64,000 nucleotides of DNA, from NCBI RefSeq assembly GCF_015667795.1, contig NZ_JADPEL010000008.1, positions 62,001-126,000 on the forward strand, given 5' to 3'. The notes under the pieces are model-generated. The model made no database searches. It was given only the letters and a program-made list of their open reading frames with translations, and had not been told where the DNA came from. The stretch's first letter is position 1. Every line of letters starts with the position of its first letter. Position numbers and translations under genes: made by a program. Of the stretch, positions 47,004 to 56,256 are shown piece by piece. This stretch comes from Clostridium sp. D53t1_180928_C8 (lineage in GTDB: Bacteria > Bacillota > Clostridia > Clostridiales > Clostridiaceae).

Positions 47004-48188
47004 TCAATTATATAATTTTATAAGTTCATCAAAAGCCTTTAAAGATCTTTCAATTTTATCATATGCTATACAATAAGATAATCGAAAATACCCTGGGCAT
47101 CCAAAGGTTTTTCCCGGAACAGCTAATATATTAAACTTTTTAGCATCTTCACAAAACTTAACATCATCATCTATTGGAGATTTTGGGAAAAGATAAAAAG
47201 CTCCATCCGGCTTTAAGCATTCAAATCCTATAGAAGTTAAATGGCTATATAATAAATCTCTATTTCTCTTATAAATATTAACATCTACTTCTAAATTCAA
47301 ACTTTCTTTTATTACCCTTTGAAAAAGTGACGGAGCATTAACAAACCCTAAAATTCTATTGGATATATTCAATGCTGATGCTACATCATTAAATGTATTT
47401 ATTTTAGGGTTAATTACAATATAACCTATTCTTTCGCCTGGAAGAGATAATGATTTACTATATGAATATCCTATAAATGAATTATTATAATAGTTTAATA
47501 TACATGGAACCGTTGTATTATCATATATTATTTCTCTATATGGCTCATCTGAAATTAAATAAATATCTTTATTAAACTCTAGCTCTTTTTCATTTAATAT
47601 TTCTGATAATTCTTTTATTGTTTTTTCATTATATATAACTCCACTTGGATTATTAGGAGAGTTTATAATTATAGCTTTAGTATTATTTGATATTTTATTT
47701 TTTAGTCCCTCTAAATTTAACTGAAAACTTTCCGTATCTGCTGATATAACAGTTACAACTCCATCAAAGTTTTTTACATAATTAATATACTCTCCAAAGA
47801 AAGGTGCAAAAACAATAACTTCGTCTCCTGGATCTAAGATACTTTTTAAAATTATATTTAATCCTCCAGCCGCACCACAAGTCATAACTATATTTTCACA
47901 TTTTAATTCAAGGCTATGCTTCTTACTTAAATCATTAGCTATTGCTTCTCTTACATCTTCATATCCTGAATTATTCATATATCCATGAAGAAAGTTAGGT
48001 TTTTCTTCATTTATAATATTATTAATAATCTCTTTGATTTCGTTAGGTGGTTCTACATTAGGATTACCTATACTAAAATCAAAAACATTCTCTTCTCCAT
48101 ATATCTTCGATAATCTTTTCCCCTCTTCAAACATAGCTCTAATAGTAGAACTGTTTAAAACCATATCTTTCATTTTACTTGAAATCAT
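47004..48188 (-). CDS. PLP-dependent aminotransferase, class I/II
   Basis: 394 residues. Fold type I features: FSIGNPNVEPP at the start, the NSPNNPSGVIY loop, the DEPYREIIYD Asp pairing the pyridine nitrogen, and the PLP-lysine in SYSKSLSLPGERIGY. Resembles aspartate/aromatic aminotransferase subfamily members of clostridia; substrate unassigned. 19 bases after the fusion-protein gene, perhaps co-transcribed with it. Confidence 0.9.
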   Translation of the reverse strand: MISSKMKDMVLNSSTIRAMFEEGKRLSKIYGEENVFDFSIGNPNVEPPNEIKEIINNIINEEKPNFLHGYMNNSGYEDVREAIANDLSKKHSLELKCENIVMTCGAAGGLNIILKSILDPGDEVIVFAPFFGEYINYVKNFDGVVTVISADTESFQLNLEGLKNKISNNTKAIIINSPNNPSGVIYNEKTIKELSEILNEKELEFNKDIYLISDEPYREIIYDNTTVPCILNYYNNSFIGYSYSKSLSLPGERIGYIVINPKINTFNDVASALNISNRILGFVNAPSLFQRVIKESLNLEVDVNIYKRNRDLLYSHLTSIGFECLKPDGAFYLFPKSPIDDDVKFCEDAKKFNILAVPGKTFGCPGYFRLSYCIAYDKIERSLKAFDELIKLYN

Positions 48189-48207
48189 TTTATAGCCCCC
48201 TTGATAC

Positions 48208-49641
48208 TTAATTCAATTTATTCTTTATTACCCCAATAGCTACACCTAATATATTTACTTCTTTTCCTTCTAAATATATTTCACTATATTTAGAGTTTGC
48301 TGGAACTAACATAGGCTCTTTACCATTTAGCTTTAAAGTCTTTAAAGTTGCTTCTCCATCTAAGCTAGCTGCAACAATATCATTATTTAGTGCTGTATTT
48401 TGTCTTTTTATTACAACTAAATCTCCATCATCAATATTTTTATTAATCATACTATCACCTTTAACATGAAGTATAAAAGTATCCTTACCTCTTTCTAACC
48501 AACTTTTAGGCAAATTAAATTTCTCCTCTACCTCATCATTGATTTCAATAGGATTTCCCGCTGCTATATTGTTATAAACATCAACTTCAATTAGTTCGTC
48601 TTCATTAAATATAGTATTATCCTCTAAATAAATTTCTTTTTTAGATGAATAACTATCAACGTTAAATTCAACTATATTTTTATATTTTAAATTTACATAT
48701 TGGAATGTATTCATATAGTTTTTATTAATATTTCTATCTTCCTTAAATTCTTTTTTAAATGCAAAAGTTTTCCCTTTAAAATCTGTCCCAAGGGTTTTAA
48801 ACTTTCTCCCATTTATAAGCCAGCACATTTTATCATTATAAGCTTCATTATTAACAATAAAAACAAATGATGAATAAGGATTATTAGAGTAAATACTTTT
48901 TACAAATTCTATTTCACCTTTAGTCAGTGACTCTACATTATCTAAAACTATATGAGTATATTTCCCTTTAGCATTTTGTCCATATTTTATAGCTAATGAT
49001 ACTTCATCATAACAATCATAATATCCGTTATCTCTTAATATTGACGTATATATTTCCATAAGTGTATATATTGAATTTCTCGTATAAGAATTTCTTATTA
49101 ATCTATATTTTCTACCTTTTCTTTCAACTTCGTTATATTCTTCCCTTGTAAAATTACATGCTTTTATCCACATAATTTCATCATATAGGTCTTCACTTGT
49201 AACTTTATTAATAACCTTAGATTTTTTACTGAAAAATACTAGTTCATCATAAAATTCTTTATGTTTTGTAAAGTTATACCCTTCTTCAAAAGAAATAAAT
49301 TTTAATTTTAACTTTTTTTCATTTATATATTTTTTTGAAAAATCTTTTATTAACGTCCTTACTAAATTAAACTCAACTCTTTCTTTATCCATACTAAATA
49401 GCGAATAAAACTCACTAACTTTACTTTTTTCTTTATATAAACTTTTACTTTTTTCTAATTCTTCATAATTTGAAGATAAATATAAAATATTATCTTCATT
49501 ATAAATACAATAATTATTTTCTAAATTAATAACTCTATGTAAAGCTGCTAATGTCTTTCCTGTTAATGCTTTTCCTTTCATTAATGAAAAGCCCATATTC
49601 TTATTTTTTATAAATCTATTTTGAACCTTTGTTAATTTCAT
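48208..49641 (-). CDS. Fusion of helicase-like P-loop region with a LexA-type S24 protease domain
   Basis: 477 residues from ATG 49641 (AGGTG ahead). N-terminal part has Walker A GKALTGKT (about 23-30) and a UvrD-like but altered Walker B, HIVLDNVESL, with Asn for Glu. The last 120 residues are a LexA/UmuD-type domain: catalytic Ser in VKGDSM (about 397), Lys in ATLKTLK 37 residues later, the same spacing as Ser119-Lys156 of E. coli LexA. An Ala-Gly pair in NIAAGNP lies 36 residues before the Ser, matching the LexA self-cleavage site. No helix-turn-helix is obvious. Likely a self-cleaving regulator or stress protein. Confidence 0.85.
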   Translation of the reverse strand: MKLTKVQNRFIKNKNMGFSLMKGKALTGKTLAALHRVINLENNYCIYNEDNILYLSSNYEELEKSKSLYKEKSKVSEFYSLFSMDKERVEFNLVRTLIKDFSKKYINEKKLKLKFISFEEGYNFTKHKEFYDELVFFSKKSKVINKVTSEDLYDEIMWIKACNFTREEYNEVERKGRKYRLIRNSYTRNSIYTLMEIYTSILRDNGYYDCYDEVSLAIKYGQNAKGKYTHIVLDNVESLTKGEIEFVKSIYSNNPYSSFVFIVNNEAYNDKMCWLINGRKFKTLGTDFKGKTFAFKKEFKEDRNINKNYMNTFQYVNLKYKNIVEFNVDSYSSKKEIYLEDNTIFNEDELIEVDVYNNIAAGNPIEINDEVEEKFNLPKSWLERGKDTFILHVKGDSMINKNIDDGDLVVIKRQNTALNNDIVAASLDGEATLKTLKLNGKEPMLVPANSKYSEIYLEGKEVNILGVAIGVIKNKLN

Positions 49642-49676
49642 AATCACACCTACTGTTACCCCTCACAATTGAAAGG

Positions 49677-49730
49677 CTAAATTTAAATTTAGTTAATCAA
49701 AGTTAACTGAAACTCCAAATTTAAATTTGG
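49677..49730. promoter_or_regulatory. Two 16-bp palindromes and a nested inverted repeat upstream of the fusion gene
   Basis: Perfect palindromes CTAAATTTAAATTTAG (49677-49692) and CCAAATTTAAATTTGG (49715-49730) have centres 38 bp apart. Between them AGTTAA-N6-TTAACT (49691-49708). All lie within 36-90 bp of the fusion-gene start, where an operator would be expected. Binding protein unknown; the pair could also form a long RNA stem. Confidence 0.55.
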
Positions 49731-49799
49731 TCATTTGAATCCATTTATAGTGTACTCATTTGACATTTAGGCGAAGGAGTTTCCTTTTTTATAAAGAAA

Positions 49800-49830
49800 A
49801 ACCCCAAAGAAAGAAAATAACTTTGGAGTT
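49800..49830 (-). terminator. Terminator after nfnB
   Basis: AACTCCAAAG and CTTTGGGGTT on the minus strand around an 11-base loop, followed by TTTCTTT. Confidence 0.8.
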
Positions 49831-49879
49831 ATAAGATAATTTTATTAATTTATTGTAAAAAAGTCAATTAAATTTCATG

Positions 49880-51277
49880 TTATTTATTACTTAAATATTC
49901 ATCAATAGCTGCTGCAGCTTTTTTACCTGCTCCCATTGCTAATATAACAGTGGCAGCTCCTGTAACTGCATCTCCACCAGCATAAACACCTTCTTTAGTT
50001 GTAAGTCCACTTTCATCATCAGCAACTATACATTTCCATTTATTAACTTCTAATCCTTTAGTAGTTGAAGAAATTAAAGGATTTGGTGATGTTCCAAGAG
50101 ACATTATTACTGTATCCACATCCATAACAAACTCTGAATTTTCCTTAACAACTGGTCTTCTTCTTCCTGATGCATCAGGCTCTCCAAGTTCCATTTTAAC
50201 ACACTTCATTCCTGTAACCCATCCATTTTCATCTGTTAAAATTTCTGTAGGATTAGTCAATACATCAAATATTACTCCTTCTTCTTTTGCATGATGAACT
50301 TCCTCAAGTCTTGCTGGAAGCTCTGATTCACTTCTTCTATATACAATATGAGTTTCTGCTCCAAGTCTTAATGCTGTTCTTGCAGCATCCATAGCAACAT
50401 TCCCACCACCAACTACAGCTACTTTTTTACCAACTTTAACTGGTGTATGATATTCTTCTTTAAATGCTTTCATTAAATTAACTCTTGTTAAGAATTCATT
50501 AGCTGAAAATACTCCATTTGAATTTTCACCTGGGATTCCCATAAATTTAGGAAGTCCAGCTCCTGATCCAATAAATACAGCATCAAACCCTTCATCTTCA
50601 ATTAAAGAATCTATTGTAACAGTTCTTCCTACAACTACATTAGTTTCAATTTTTACACCTAATTTTTTAATATTATCAATTTCAGATTTCACTACCTCTT
50701 CCTTTGGTAATCTAAACTCTGGTATACCATAAACTAAAACTCCACCAGCCTCATGTAAAGCTTCAAATATAGTAACATCATATCCTTTTTTAGCTAAATC
50801 TCCTGCACAAGTAAGACCTGCTGGGCCTGAACCTATTACAGCTACATTTTTACCCTTTGATTCTTCCTTATCCGAAAGATCAATATTATGTTTTCTAGCC
50901 CAATCTGCAGTAAATTTTTCTAGTTTACCAATTGCAACCGGATCACCTTTTATTCCTAATACACACTTACCTTCACATTGTGATTCTTGAGGACATACTC
51001 TACCACAAACAGCTGGTAATGCACTATACTTTGCAATTTCCTTTGCTGCACCTTCAAAGTCGCCTTCTTTAACATGAGATATAAATCCTGGTATGTCTAT
51101 TGATACTGGGCATCCGCTTACACACTTTGGATTTTTACATCCTAAACATCTGCTCGCTTCATCTAAAGCTCTTTCCTCATCATATCCTAAACAAACCTCT
51201 TCAAAATTCTTTGCTCTTACACTAGCTTCTTGTTCTCTTACCGGTATTCTCTTCATTCTATCTACTATTTTATTCAT
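49880..51277 (-). CDS. nfnB: NfnB, large subunit of NADH-dependent ferredoxin:NADP oxidoreductase
   Basis: 465 residues of the glutamate-synthase-small-subunit family. N-terminal Fe-S cluster cysteines CLGCKNPKC..GCP and CGRVCPQESQCEGKC (about 45-105), FAD loop VIGSGPAGLTCAG, NADPH loop VVGGGNVAMDAARTAL. With NfnA it bifurcates electrons between NADPH, NAD and ferredoxin. Its ATG overlaps the stop of nfnA (TAATG). Could be annotated gltD, but the pairing with NfnA and absence of a large GltB subunit favour Nfn. Confidence 0.9.
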   Translation of the reverse strand: MNKIVDRMKRIPVREQEASVRAKNFEEVCLGYDEERALDEASRCLGCKNPKCVSGCPVSIDIPGFISHVKEGDFEGAAKEIAKYSALPAVCGRVCPQESQCEGKCVLGIKGDPVAIGKLEKFTADWARKHNIDLSDKEESKGKNVAVIGSGPAGLTCAGDLAKKGYDVTIFEALHEAGGVLVYGIPEFRLPKEEVVKSEIDNIKKLGVKIETNVVVGRTVTIDSLIEDEGFDAVFIGSGAGLPKFMGIPGENSNGVFSANEFLTRVNLMKAFKEEYHTPVKVGKKVAVVGGGNVAMDAARTALRLGAETHIVYRRSESELPARLEEVHHAKEEGVIFDVLTNPTEILTDENGWVTGMKCVKMELGEPDASGRRRPVVKENSEFVMDVDTVIMSLGTSPNPLISSTTKGLEVNKWKCIVADDESGLTTKEGVYAGGDAVTGAATVILAMGAGKKAAAAIDEYLSNK

Positions 51278-52167
51278 TACTTATGTCCTCCGCATCCGCA
51301 ACCTTCTCTATGATGTGTGTCGCCTTCTTCTAATTTAAGTATAGCTCTACCTTCTTCACTTTTATAAAGAGATTGTCTTCTCATACTTTCATCAAAATCT
51401 ACAAGATGACCATCAAATTCTGGTCCATCAACACATGCAAACTTAACTTCATCACCTACTGTAACTCTACAAGCACCACACATTCCTGTACCATCAACCA
51501 TAATAGGATTTAAACTTACAGTAGTCTTTATTCCAAGATCCTTAGTAAGCATAGACATAAATTTCATCATTATCATCGGTCCTATAACAACAGCATGATC
51601 ATACTTCTTAGACTTGTTATTTACTAAATCTAATAAACAATCTGTTACTCTACCATTAAAACCATAAGAGCCATCATCAGTAGATATATATAAATCTTTA
51701 GCTACTTTCTTCATTTCTTCTTCTAATATAACTAATTCTTTATTTCTTGCCCCGATTATAACATCAACATCTATATTATTTTCATGGAACCATTTAACTT
51801 GAGGATAAACAGGTGCAGCACCTACTCCTCCAGCTACAAATAAAACTTTCTTATTTTTAAGCTCATTTAAATCTTCATGAACAAATTCACTAGGCTGCCC
51901 TAATGGTCCAACAAAATCTTGCACATAGTCTCCAACTTCAAAAGTAGCTAACTCTTTAGTTCCGTATCCAACAGTTTGAAACACTATTGTTACAGTTCCC
52001 TTTTCCCTGTCATAATCAGCAATAGTTAAAGGAATTCTTTCACCTTTTTCATTATTTTTAACAATAATAAACTGTCCTGGTTGAGCTGACTTAGCTACTC
52101 TTGGAGCCTCTATGTCCATTAAATATATGTTTTCTGTTAATAATCTTTTACTTGTTATTTTATACAC
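51277..52167 (-). CDS. nfnA: NfnA, FAD/2Fe-2S subunit of the Nfn complex
   Basis: About 296 residues. Ferredoxin-reductase fold with FAD-binding GERIPLTIADYD, NAD loop VAGGVGAAPVYPQ, and a C-terminal 2Fe-2S cluster in GTGMCGACRVTVGDEVKFACVD, written here as CGAC and C. The likely start is GTG 52167, with GGGGG 8 bases ahead; an ATG 15 bases upstream overlaps that site. The C-terminal tail HHREGCGCGGHK is Cys/His-rich. Cytoplasmic; partner of the next gene. Confidence 0.9.
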   Translation of the reverse strand: MYKITSKRLLTENIYLMDIEAPRVAKSAQPGQFIIVKNNEKGERIPLTIADYDREKGTVTIVFQTVGYGTKELATFEVGDYVQDFVGPLGQPSEFVHEDLNELKNKKVLFVAGGVGAAPVYPQVKWFHENNIDVDVIIGARNKELVILEEEMKKVAKDLYISTDDGSYGFNGRVTDCLLDLVNNKSKKYDHAVVIGPMIMMKFMSMLTKDLGIKTTVSLNPIMVDGTGMCGACRVTVGDEVKFACVDGPEFDGHLVDFDESMRRQSLYKSEEGRAILKLEEGDTHHREGCGCGGHK

Positions 52168-52247
52168 CTTAATAACCCCCATATTTTCTTATGTTATATA
52201 TTTTTATAAATTTAAATTTATAATTTTACTTATAAGCTTAAGAATGC

Positions 52248-52283
52248 ACTTTTAAAGATAGCTCTTTGAAAATGCATTCTTAA
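52248..52283 (-). terminator. Hairpin between alcohol dehydrogenase end and nfnA leader
   Basis: TTAAGAATGCA and TGCATTCTTAA, an 11-bp stem with internal pairing, lies 30 bases past the dehydrogenase stop. The T-run is weak, so it may be a leader element or weak terminator. Confidence 0.5.
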
Positions 52284-52312
52284 TTTACACAATATATTTC
52301 AATTATTTCTTA

Positions 52313-53479
52313 TTAAAAGTTAACTTTATTTCCATAGAATGTACATGAAAGTAATTTTTCCATTGTTTCATCATCAATTGATCTTGGATTAGATCCAGTA
52401 CACGCATCTAAAACTGCATTATGAGCTATATGTTTAACATTAGCTAAGAAATCTTCTTCAGTTACTCCATACTCTTTCATTGATGCTGGAATATTTAATG
52501 CTACATTAAATTCATTTATTTTTGCTATTAATGAATCTGTTAATTCAGCATCTGTATTTCCTTCTAATTTTAACATTCTTGCTATATCAGCATATCTACT
52601 TTCACATTCTGTTCTATTATATTGAATTACATATGGTAGGAATATTGCATTTGCACATCCATGCGGAATATGGAATACTGCTCCAACCTTGTGAGCCATT
52701 GAATGTACTATTCCTAACAAAGCATTACTAAATGACATACCTGCTAAACATTGAGCTTCATGCATTAAGTTTCTTGCCTCTACATCACCTTCAAAGGACT
52801 TAACTAAATGTTCATTAACCATATCAATAGCTTTTAAAGCTAATGGATCTGAAAAATTCGATCTTAATGAAGCCGTATACGCTTCTATAGCATGTGTTAA
52901 TGCATCCATTCCAGTATGAGCAACAAGTTTAGCTGGCATTGTTTGTGCTAGCTCTGGATCAACTATTGCAATATCTGGAGTTATATTAAAATCTGCTAAA
53001 GGATATTTAATCTTAGCTTTATAATCTGTAATTACTGAGAAAGCTGTTACTTCTGTAGCAGTTCCTGAAGTTGATGGTATTGCTACAAACTTAGCTTTTT
53101 GTCTTAACTCTGGTAACCCAAAAGGTACCACAGCTTGTTCAAAAGTAAAATCAGGATATTCATAAAAAATCCACATTGCTTTTGCTGCATCTATTGGTGA
53201 TCCTCCACCCATAGCAACTATCCAATCTGGTTCAAAATCTCTCATTACAGCTGCTCCACTCATAACAGTTTCGACTGATGGATCCGGTTCTACTCCTTCT
53301 ATTAATTTAACTTCTATTCCAGCTTCTTTTAAATAACTTTCTACTTTATCTAAGAAACCAAATCTTTTCATTGAGCCGCCACCAACAACTACTACGGCCT
53401 TTTTCCCCTTTAGTGTCTTTAATACTTCTAATGAACCTTTACCATGATAAATATCTCTTGGTAATGTAAATCTTGCCAT
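52313..53479 (-). CDS. Iron-containing alcohol dehydrogenase
   Basis: 388 residues, standard length of group III ADHs. NAD(P)-binding GGGSMKRFG and MGGGSPIDAAKAM; iron ligands in HTGMDALTHAIEAY and HSMAHKVGAVFHIPHGCAN. Reduces aldehydes to alcohols in fermentation, e.g. butanol or ethanol. The Ser in GGGSMKRFG does not settle NADH versus NADPH preference. Terminator-like hairpin follows; AGGAGG precedes. Confidence 0.93.
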   Translation of the reverse strand: MARFTLPRDIYHGKGSLEVLKTLKGKKAVVVVGGGSMKRFGFLDKVESYLKEAGIEVKLIEGVEPDPSVETVMSGAAVMRDFEPDWIVAMGGGSPIDAAKAMWIFYEYPDFTFEQAVVPFGLPELRQKAKFVAIPSTSGTATEVTAFSVITDYKAKIKYPLADFNITPDIAIVDPELAQTMPAKLVAHTGMDALTHAIEAYTASLRSNFSDPLALKAIDMVNEHLVKSFEGDVEARNLMHEAQCLAGMSFSNALLGIVHSMAHKVGAVFHIPHGCANAIFLPYVIQYNRTECESRYADIARMLKLEGNTDAELTDSLIAKINEFNVALNIPASMKEYGVTEEDFLANVKHIAHNAVLDACTGSNPRSIDDETMEKLLSCTFYGNKVNF

Positions 53480-53606
53480 ATTTTCTCCTCCTCAAAACCC
53501 TCAATTAATTCTACCTTATAAAACACAGTTTATATATTACTTAATTAGTAATATAAATTAATTATACCATAAAATTACTAAATTGAAATATTTTTAATTA
53601 ATAAAA

Positions 53607-53650
53607 AAGCACCTAAAGATAACTTTCACAAAAAATCAATCTTTAGGTAC
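53607..53650 (-). terminator. Terminator after the DHH phosphoesterase gene
   Basis: GCACCTAAAGAT and ATCTTTAGGTAC (one mismatch), flanked by T-runs on both strands. Confidence 0.8.
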
Positions 53651-53662
53651 TTTTTTTACACT

Positions 53663-54625
53663 TTATTTATTATCATCTCTATATTTTTTACAATTTTCAT
53701 CAAATTCCTTTATTATTTCATCAACCTTTTCCCAATTTTCAAGTGATGCACCAGCCGCTAACATATGACCACCACCACCAAAGTTAGATGCAATATCATT
53801 AACTCTAGGACCATTAGATCTAAACTCACAGAAAATTGAGCCATCTTCTTTTTCCACAAAGAAATGCCAATTAATTATACCTGCAGTATCTTGAAGAGCA
53901 TTTACCATTCTAGCAGCTTTTATTGGTTCTAAACCATATTTTTTAGCAATTTCGTTTTTTACCTTTAGGTAAGCCATTCCATTATCAGTAGTTACATAAT
54001 TACTATAAATATATCCTAAAAACTTTAATTCGCTTTCTTCTCTTCTATACATATTTGCATAAAGTTCTTTTGTTTCTAAATCGAAAGTTATCTTATATAA
54101 TTTTTCAAATAACTTTGTTGGATTATCTATATATAAGAATCTTCCTGTGTCTCCAATTATACCAGTAAATAAAGCTCGTCTTCCTTTTTTATCTATTTTT
54201 AATTTATCCTCATTTGCTAAATACAAATCTAAAATCATTTCACTACAAGAAGAATAATCTGTATCTACCCAAGTTAAATCTTCAAACGGAGCATCAAATG
54301 GTTTATGATGATCAATTTTCATTATATAACCCGCATTATTAAAAGATTGATTATCAACTCTTTCCTTATTAGCAACATCTACAATTATAGCTAAACAATC
54401 TTTATTTATTTCTATTTCCTTATCCATAACATTTATATATTCTAGATTTTTAGAATGTTCACCTAATAGCACTACAGTTTTATTAGGATATGTATTATTT
54501 ATTATACTTTTTAAAGCTGTTTGTGAACTATATGAATCAGGATCGGGAAAAACATGACGATATATTGCTATAGTATCATACTCTTCAATTTTACTTATTA
54601 TATTTTTCATTACTTCTTCTTTCAT
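53663..54625 (-). CDS. Second DHH/DHHA1 phosphoesterase, NrnA-like
   Basis: 320 residues. RHVFPDPDSYSSQTAL, DVANKERVDNQS, IDHHKPFD and C-terminal GGGGHMLAAGASLENW give the DHH and DHHA1 domains. In Bacillus YtqI/NrnA-type enzymes hydrolyse oligoribonucleotides and pAp. Only moderately similar to the copy in the infB operon, so it may have a different small-nucleotide substrate such as pApA. AGGAGG precedes the ATG. Monocistronic. Confidence 0.9.
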   Translation of the reverse strand: MKEEVMKNIISKIEEYDTIAIYRHVFPDPDSYSSQTALKSIINNTYPNKTVVLLGEHSKNLEYINVMDKEIEINKDCLAIIVDVANKERVDNQSFNNAGYIMKIDHHKPFDAPFEDLTWVDTDYSSCSEMILDLYLANEDKLKIDKKGRRALFTGIIGDTGRFLYIDNPTKLFEKLYKITFDLETKELYANMYRREESELKFLGYIYSNYVTTDNGMAYLKVKNEIAKKYGLEPIKAARMVNALQDTAGIINWHFFVEKEDGSIFCEFRSNGPRVNDIASNFGGGGHMLAAGASLENWEKVDEIIKEFDENCKKYRDDNK

Positions 54626-54689
54626 TTAAATACCTCCTAAAATAAATTAATTATTTATTTAAAATTAATTTCATTATATATTTGATAAA

Positions 54690-54722
54690 AAAATCCCCTA
54701 CTTAGCAATGCTAAGCAGGGTA
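54690..54722 (-). terminator. Terminator of the sugar ABC operon
   Basis: On the minus strand CCCTGCTTAGC and GCTAAGTAGGG around ATT, then T7. Confidence 0.9.
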
Positions 54723-54748
54723 TAAATCTTTTTATGCTCTTCAATGTA

Positions 54749-56077
54749 TTATTGACGGCTTATTGAAGTCTCAACTTGAGATTCCATTTCTTTTAACATA
54801 GCATCAACATCATCTGAAGTTCCTGTTACATAAGATGCATATTTTTCTTCTGCAACTGTTCTAGCTGATTGAGCATTGTTTATTGCAGGAGTAAAGTAAG
54901 CAAATCCTAAAGATTGCTTAGCAACATCATATATTTTTCCATATAAAGAAGTAGTATCAGCTAATACTTCTTGAACTATAGTTGAATCTTGAGCTGATTT
55001 TCTAACTGGTAAATATCCAGTAGCTGTTGCAAACTTAGCTGTATTTTCAGTGTTAGTTGCAAATTTAACAAATTCATAAGCAGCATATTGAGCTTCTGCA
55101 GTAACATCTTTAGTTATAAATAAAGATGCCCCTTGTTGAATAACAGCTTTATCTTTTCCTTCAAAATGAGGAACTTCTACTACAGCTATTTCAAAAGCAC
55201 CATTAGTATTTATGTGCGCGAATCCAGCTGAAGAACCTTGATAAGCTAAAAGCTTTTGATTTGAGAATGGACCTGATAAGAATTTATCTTCACCAGGAAC
55301 TCTAAATGCTCCGCTTTGAGTTTCTTTTCTGAAGAATTGCATGAATTCTTTAGACCAATCATTAACAACATTTATTTTTCCATCTAGTTGAACGAAATCT
55401 TTTCCATCTTCCTTTAAACTAGATATAAATGCGTTTGAACTTGAATCAAATCCAAATCCAGGTATTCCTAATTGAGCTTGAGATTTTTCTGATATTTCTG
55501 CTAATTTTTCAAATGTTAAATCTTTTAAATCATCAACAGTATATCCTAATTTCTCTAATAAAGTTTTATTTACATATAAAACTTCTGTAGATTTTGTCAT
55601 TGGAAGACCATATATTTTATTTTCTCCCCATTGTGATAATTCATTAATGAAATCTGGAATGAAGTCGTTTTTAATATCTTCTGCCATTCCTATAGTTTTG
55701 TCATTAACATATGGTGTTAAGTCCGCAACCTTATCATCATTAATAAGACCTGTAGCCGCATCTGGATAAACATTAACTATAGCTGGTAAAGTATTTGATT
55801 GTGATGCAGCTATAACCTTTTTGTTTAAGTCAACAATACTACCTTGTGCTGAAGCTTTAACTGTTATTCCTTGAGTATTTGAACTGTTAAAGTCATCAAC
55901 TATACTTTGTAACACTTCTGCTTGTTTTCCAGTCATATAGTGCCACATTTCAATTGTAACTGGCTCTTTTAATTCTGTAACGATATTTTCGCTTGTAGAA
56001 TCACTTTTTGAACAGCCTGTTAATGCTGTAACTGCAACTACTGCAGTCATTAAAGATGCTAATAATCTTCTTTTCAT
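54749..56077 (-). CDS. Extracellular solute-binding lipoprotein of a sugar/glycerol-phosphate ABC importer
   Basis: About 442 residues. Signal peptide with lipobox LTGC (Cys at about residue 22 from this start), so anchored outside. Family 1 substrate-binding signature: EMWHYMTGKQAEVLQSIVDD. Resembles UgpB (glycerol 3-phosphate), but sugar-binding relatives are close. Start ATG 56077; an in-frame GTG nine bases upstream overlaps AGAGGTGAAA, the likely ribosome site. Last gene of the operon. Confidence 0.85.
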   Translation of the reverse strand: MKRRLLASLMTAVVAVTALTGCSKSDSTSENIVTELKEPVTIEMWHYMTGKQAEVLQSIVDDFNSSNTQGITVKASAQGSIVDLNKKVIAASQSNTLPAIVNVYPDAATGLINDDKVADLTPYVNDKTIGMAEDIKNDFIPDFINELSQWGENKIYGLPMTKSTEVLYVNKTLLEKLGYTVDDLKDLTFEKLAEISEKSQAQLGIPGFGFDSSSNAFISSLKEDGKDFVQLDGKINVVNDWSKEFMQFFRKETQSGAFRVPGEDKFLSGPFSNQKLLAYQGSSAGFAHINTNGAFEIAVVEVPHFEGKDKAVIQQGASLFITKDVTAEAQYAAYEFVKFATNTENTAKFATATGYLPVRKSAQDSTIVQEVLADTTSLYGKIYDVAKQSLGFAYFTPAINNAQSARTVAEEKYASYVTGTSDDVDAMLKEMESQVETSISRQ

Positions 56078-56160
56078 TCGTTTCACCTCTAAAACCTAAT
56101 TTTATATATATATTTAAGAAAAGATGATTAAAAGATAAAGTATTAAATTTTATATATACA

Positions 56161-56222
56161 TAATTAAAGCATTTATAACAACTTCTATATAAATAATTAA
56201 AGCATTAATATTTTAACTTCTA
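56161..56222. repeat. Imperfect direct repeat between permease and binding-protein genes
   Basis: TAATTAAAGCATT occurs at 56161-56173 and 56194-56206, each followed by a similar AACTTCTA segment, with a 33-bp period. AT-rich; no function evident. Confidence 0.4.
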
Positions 56223-56256
56223 ATTCACACTTTCCCTACATATCTAATTATTTATA

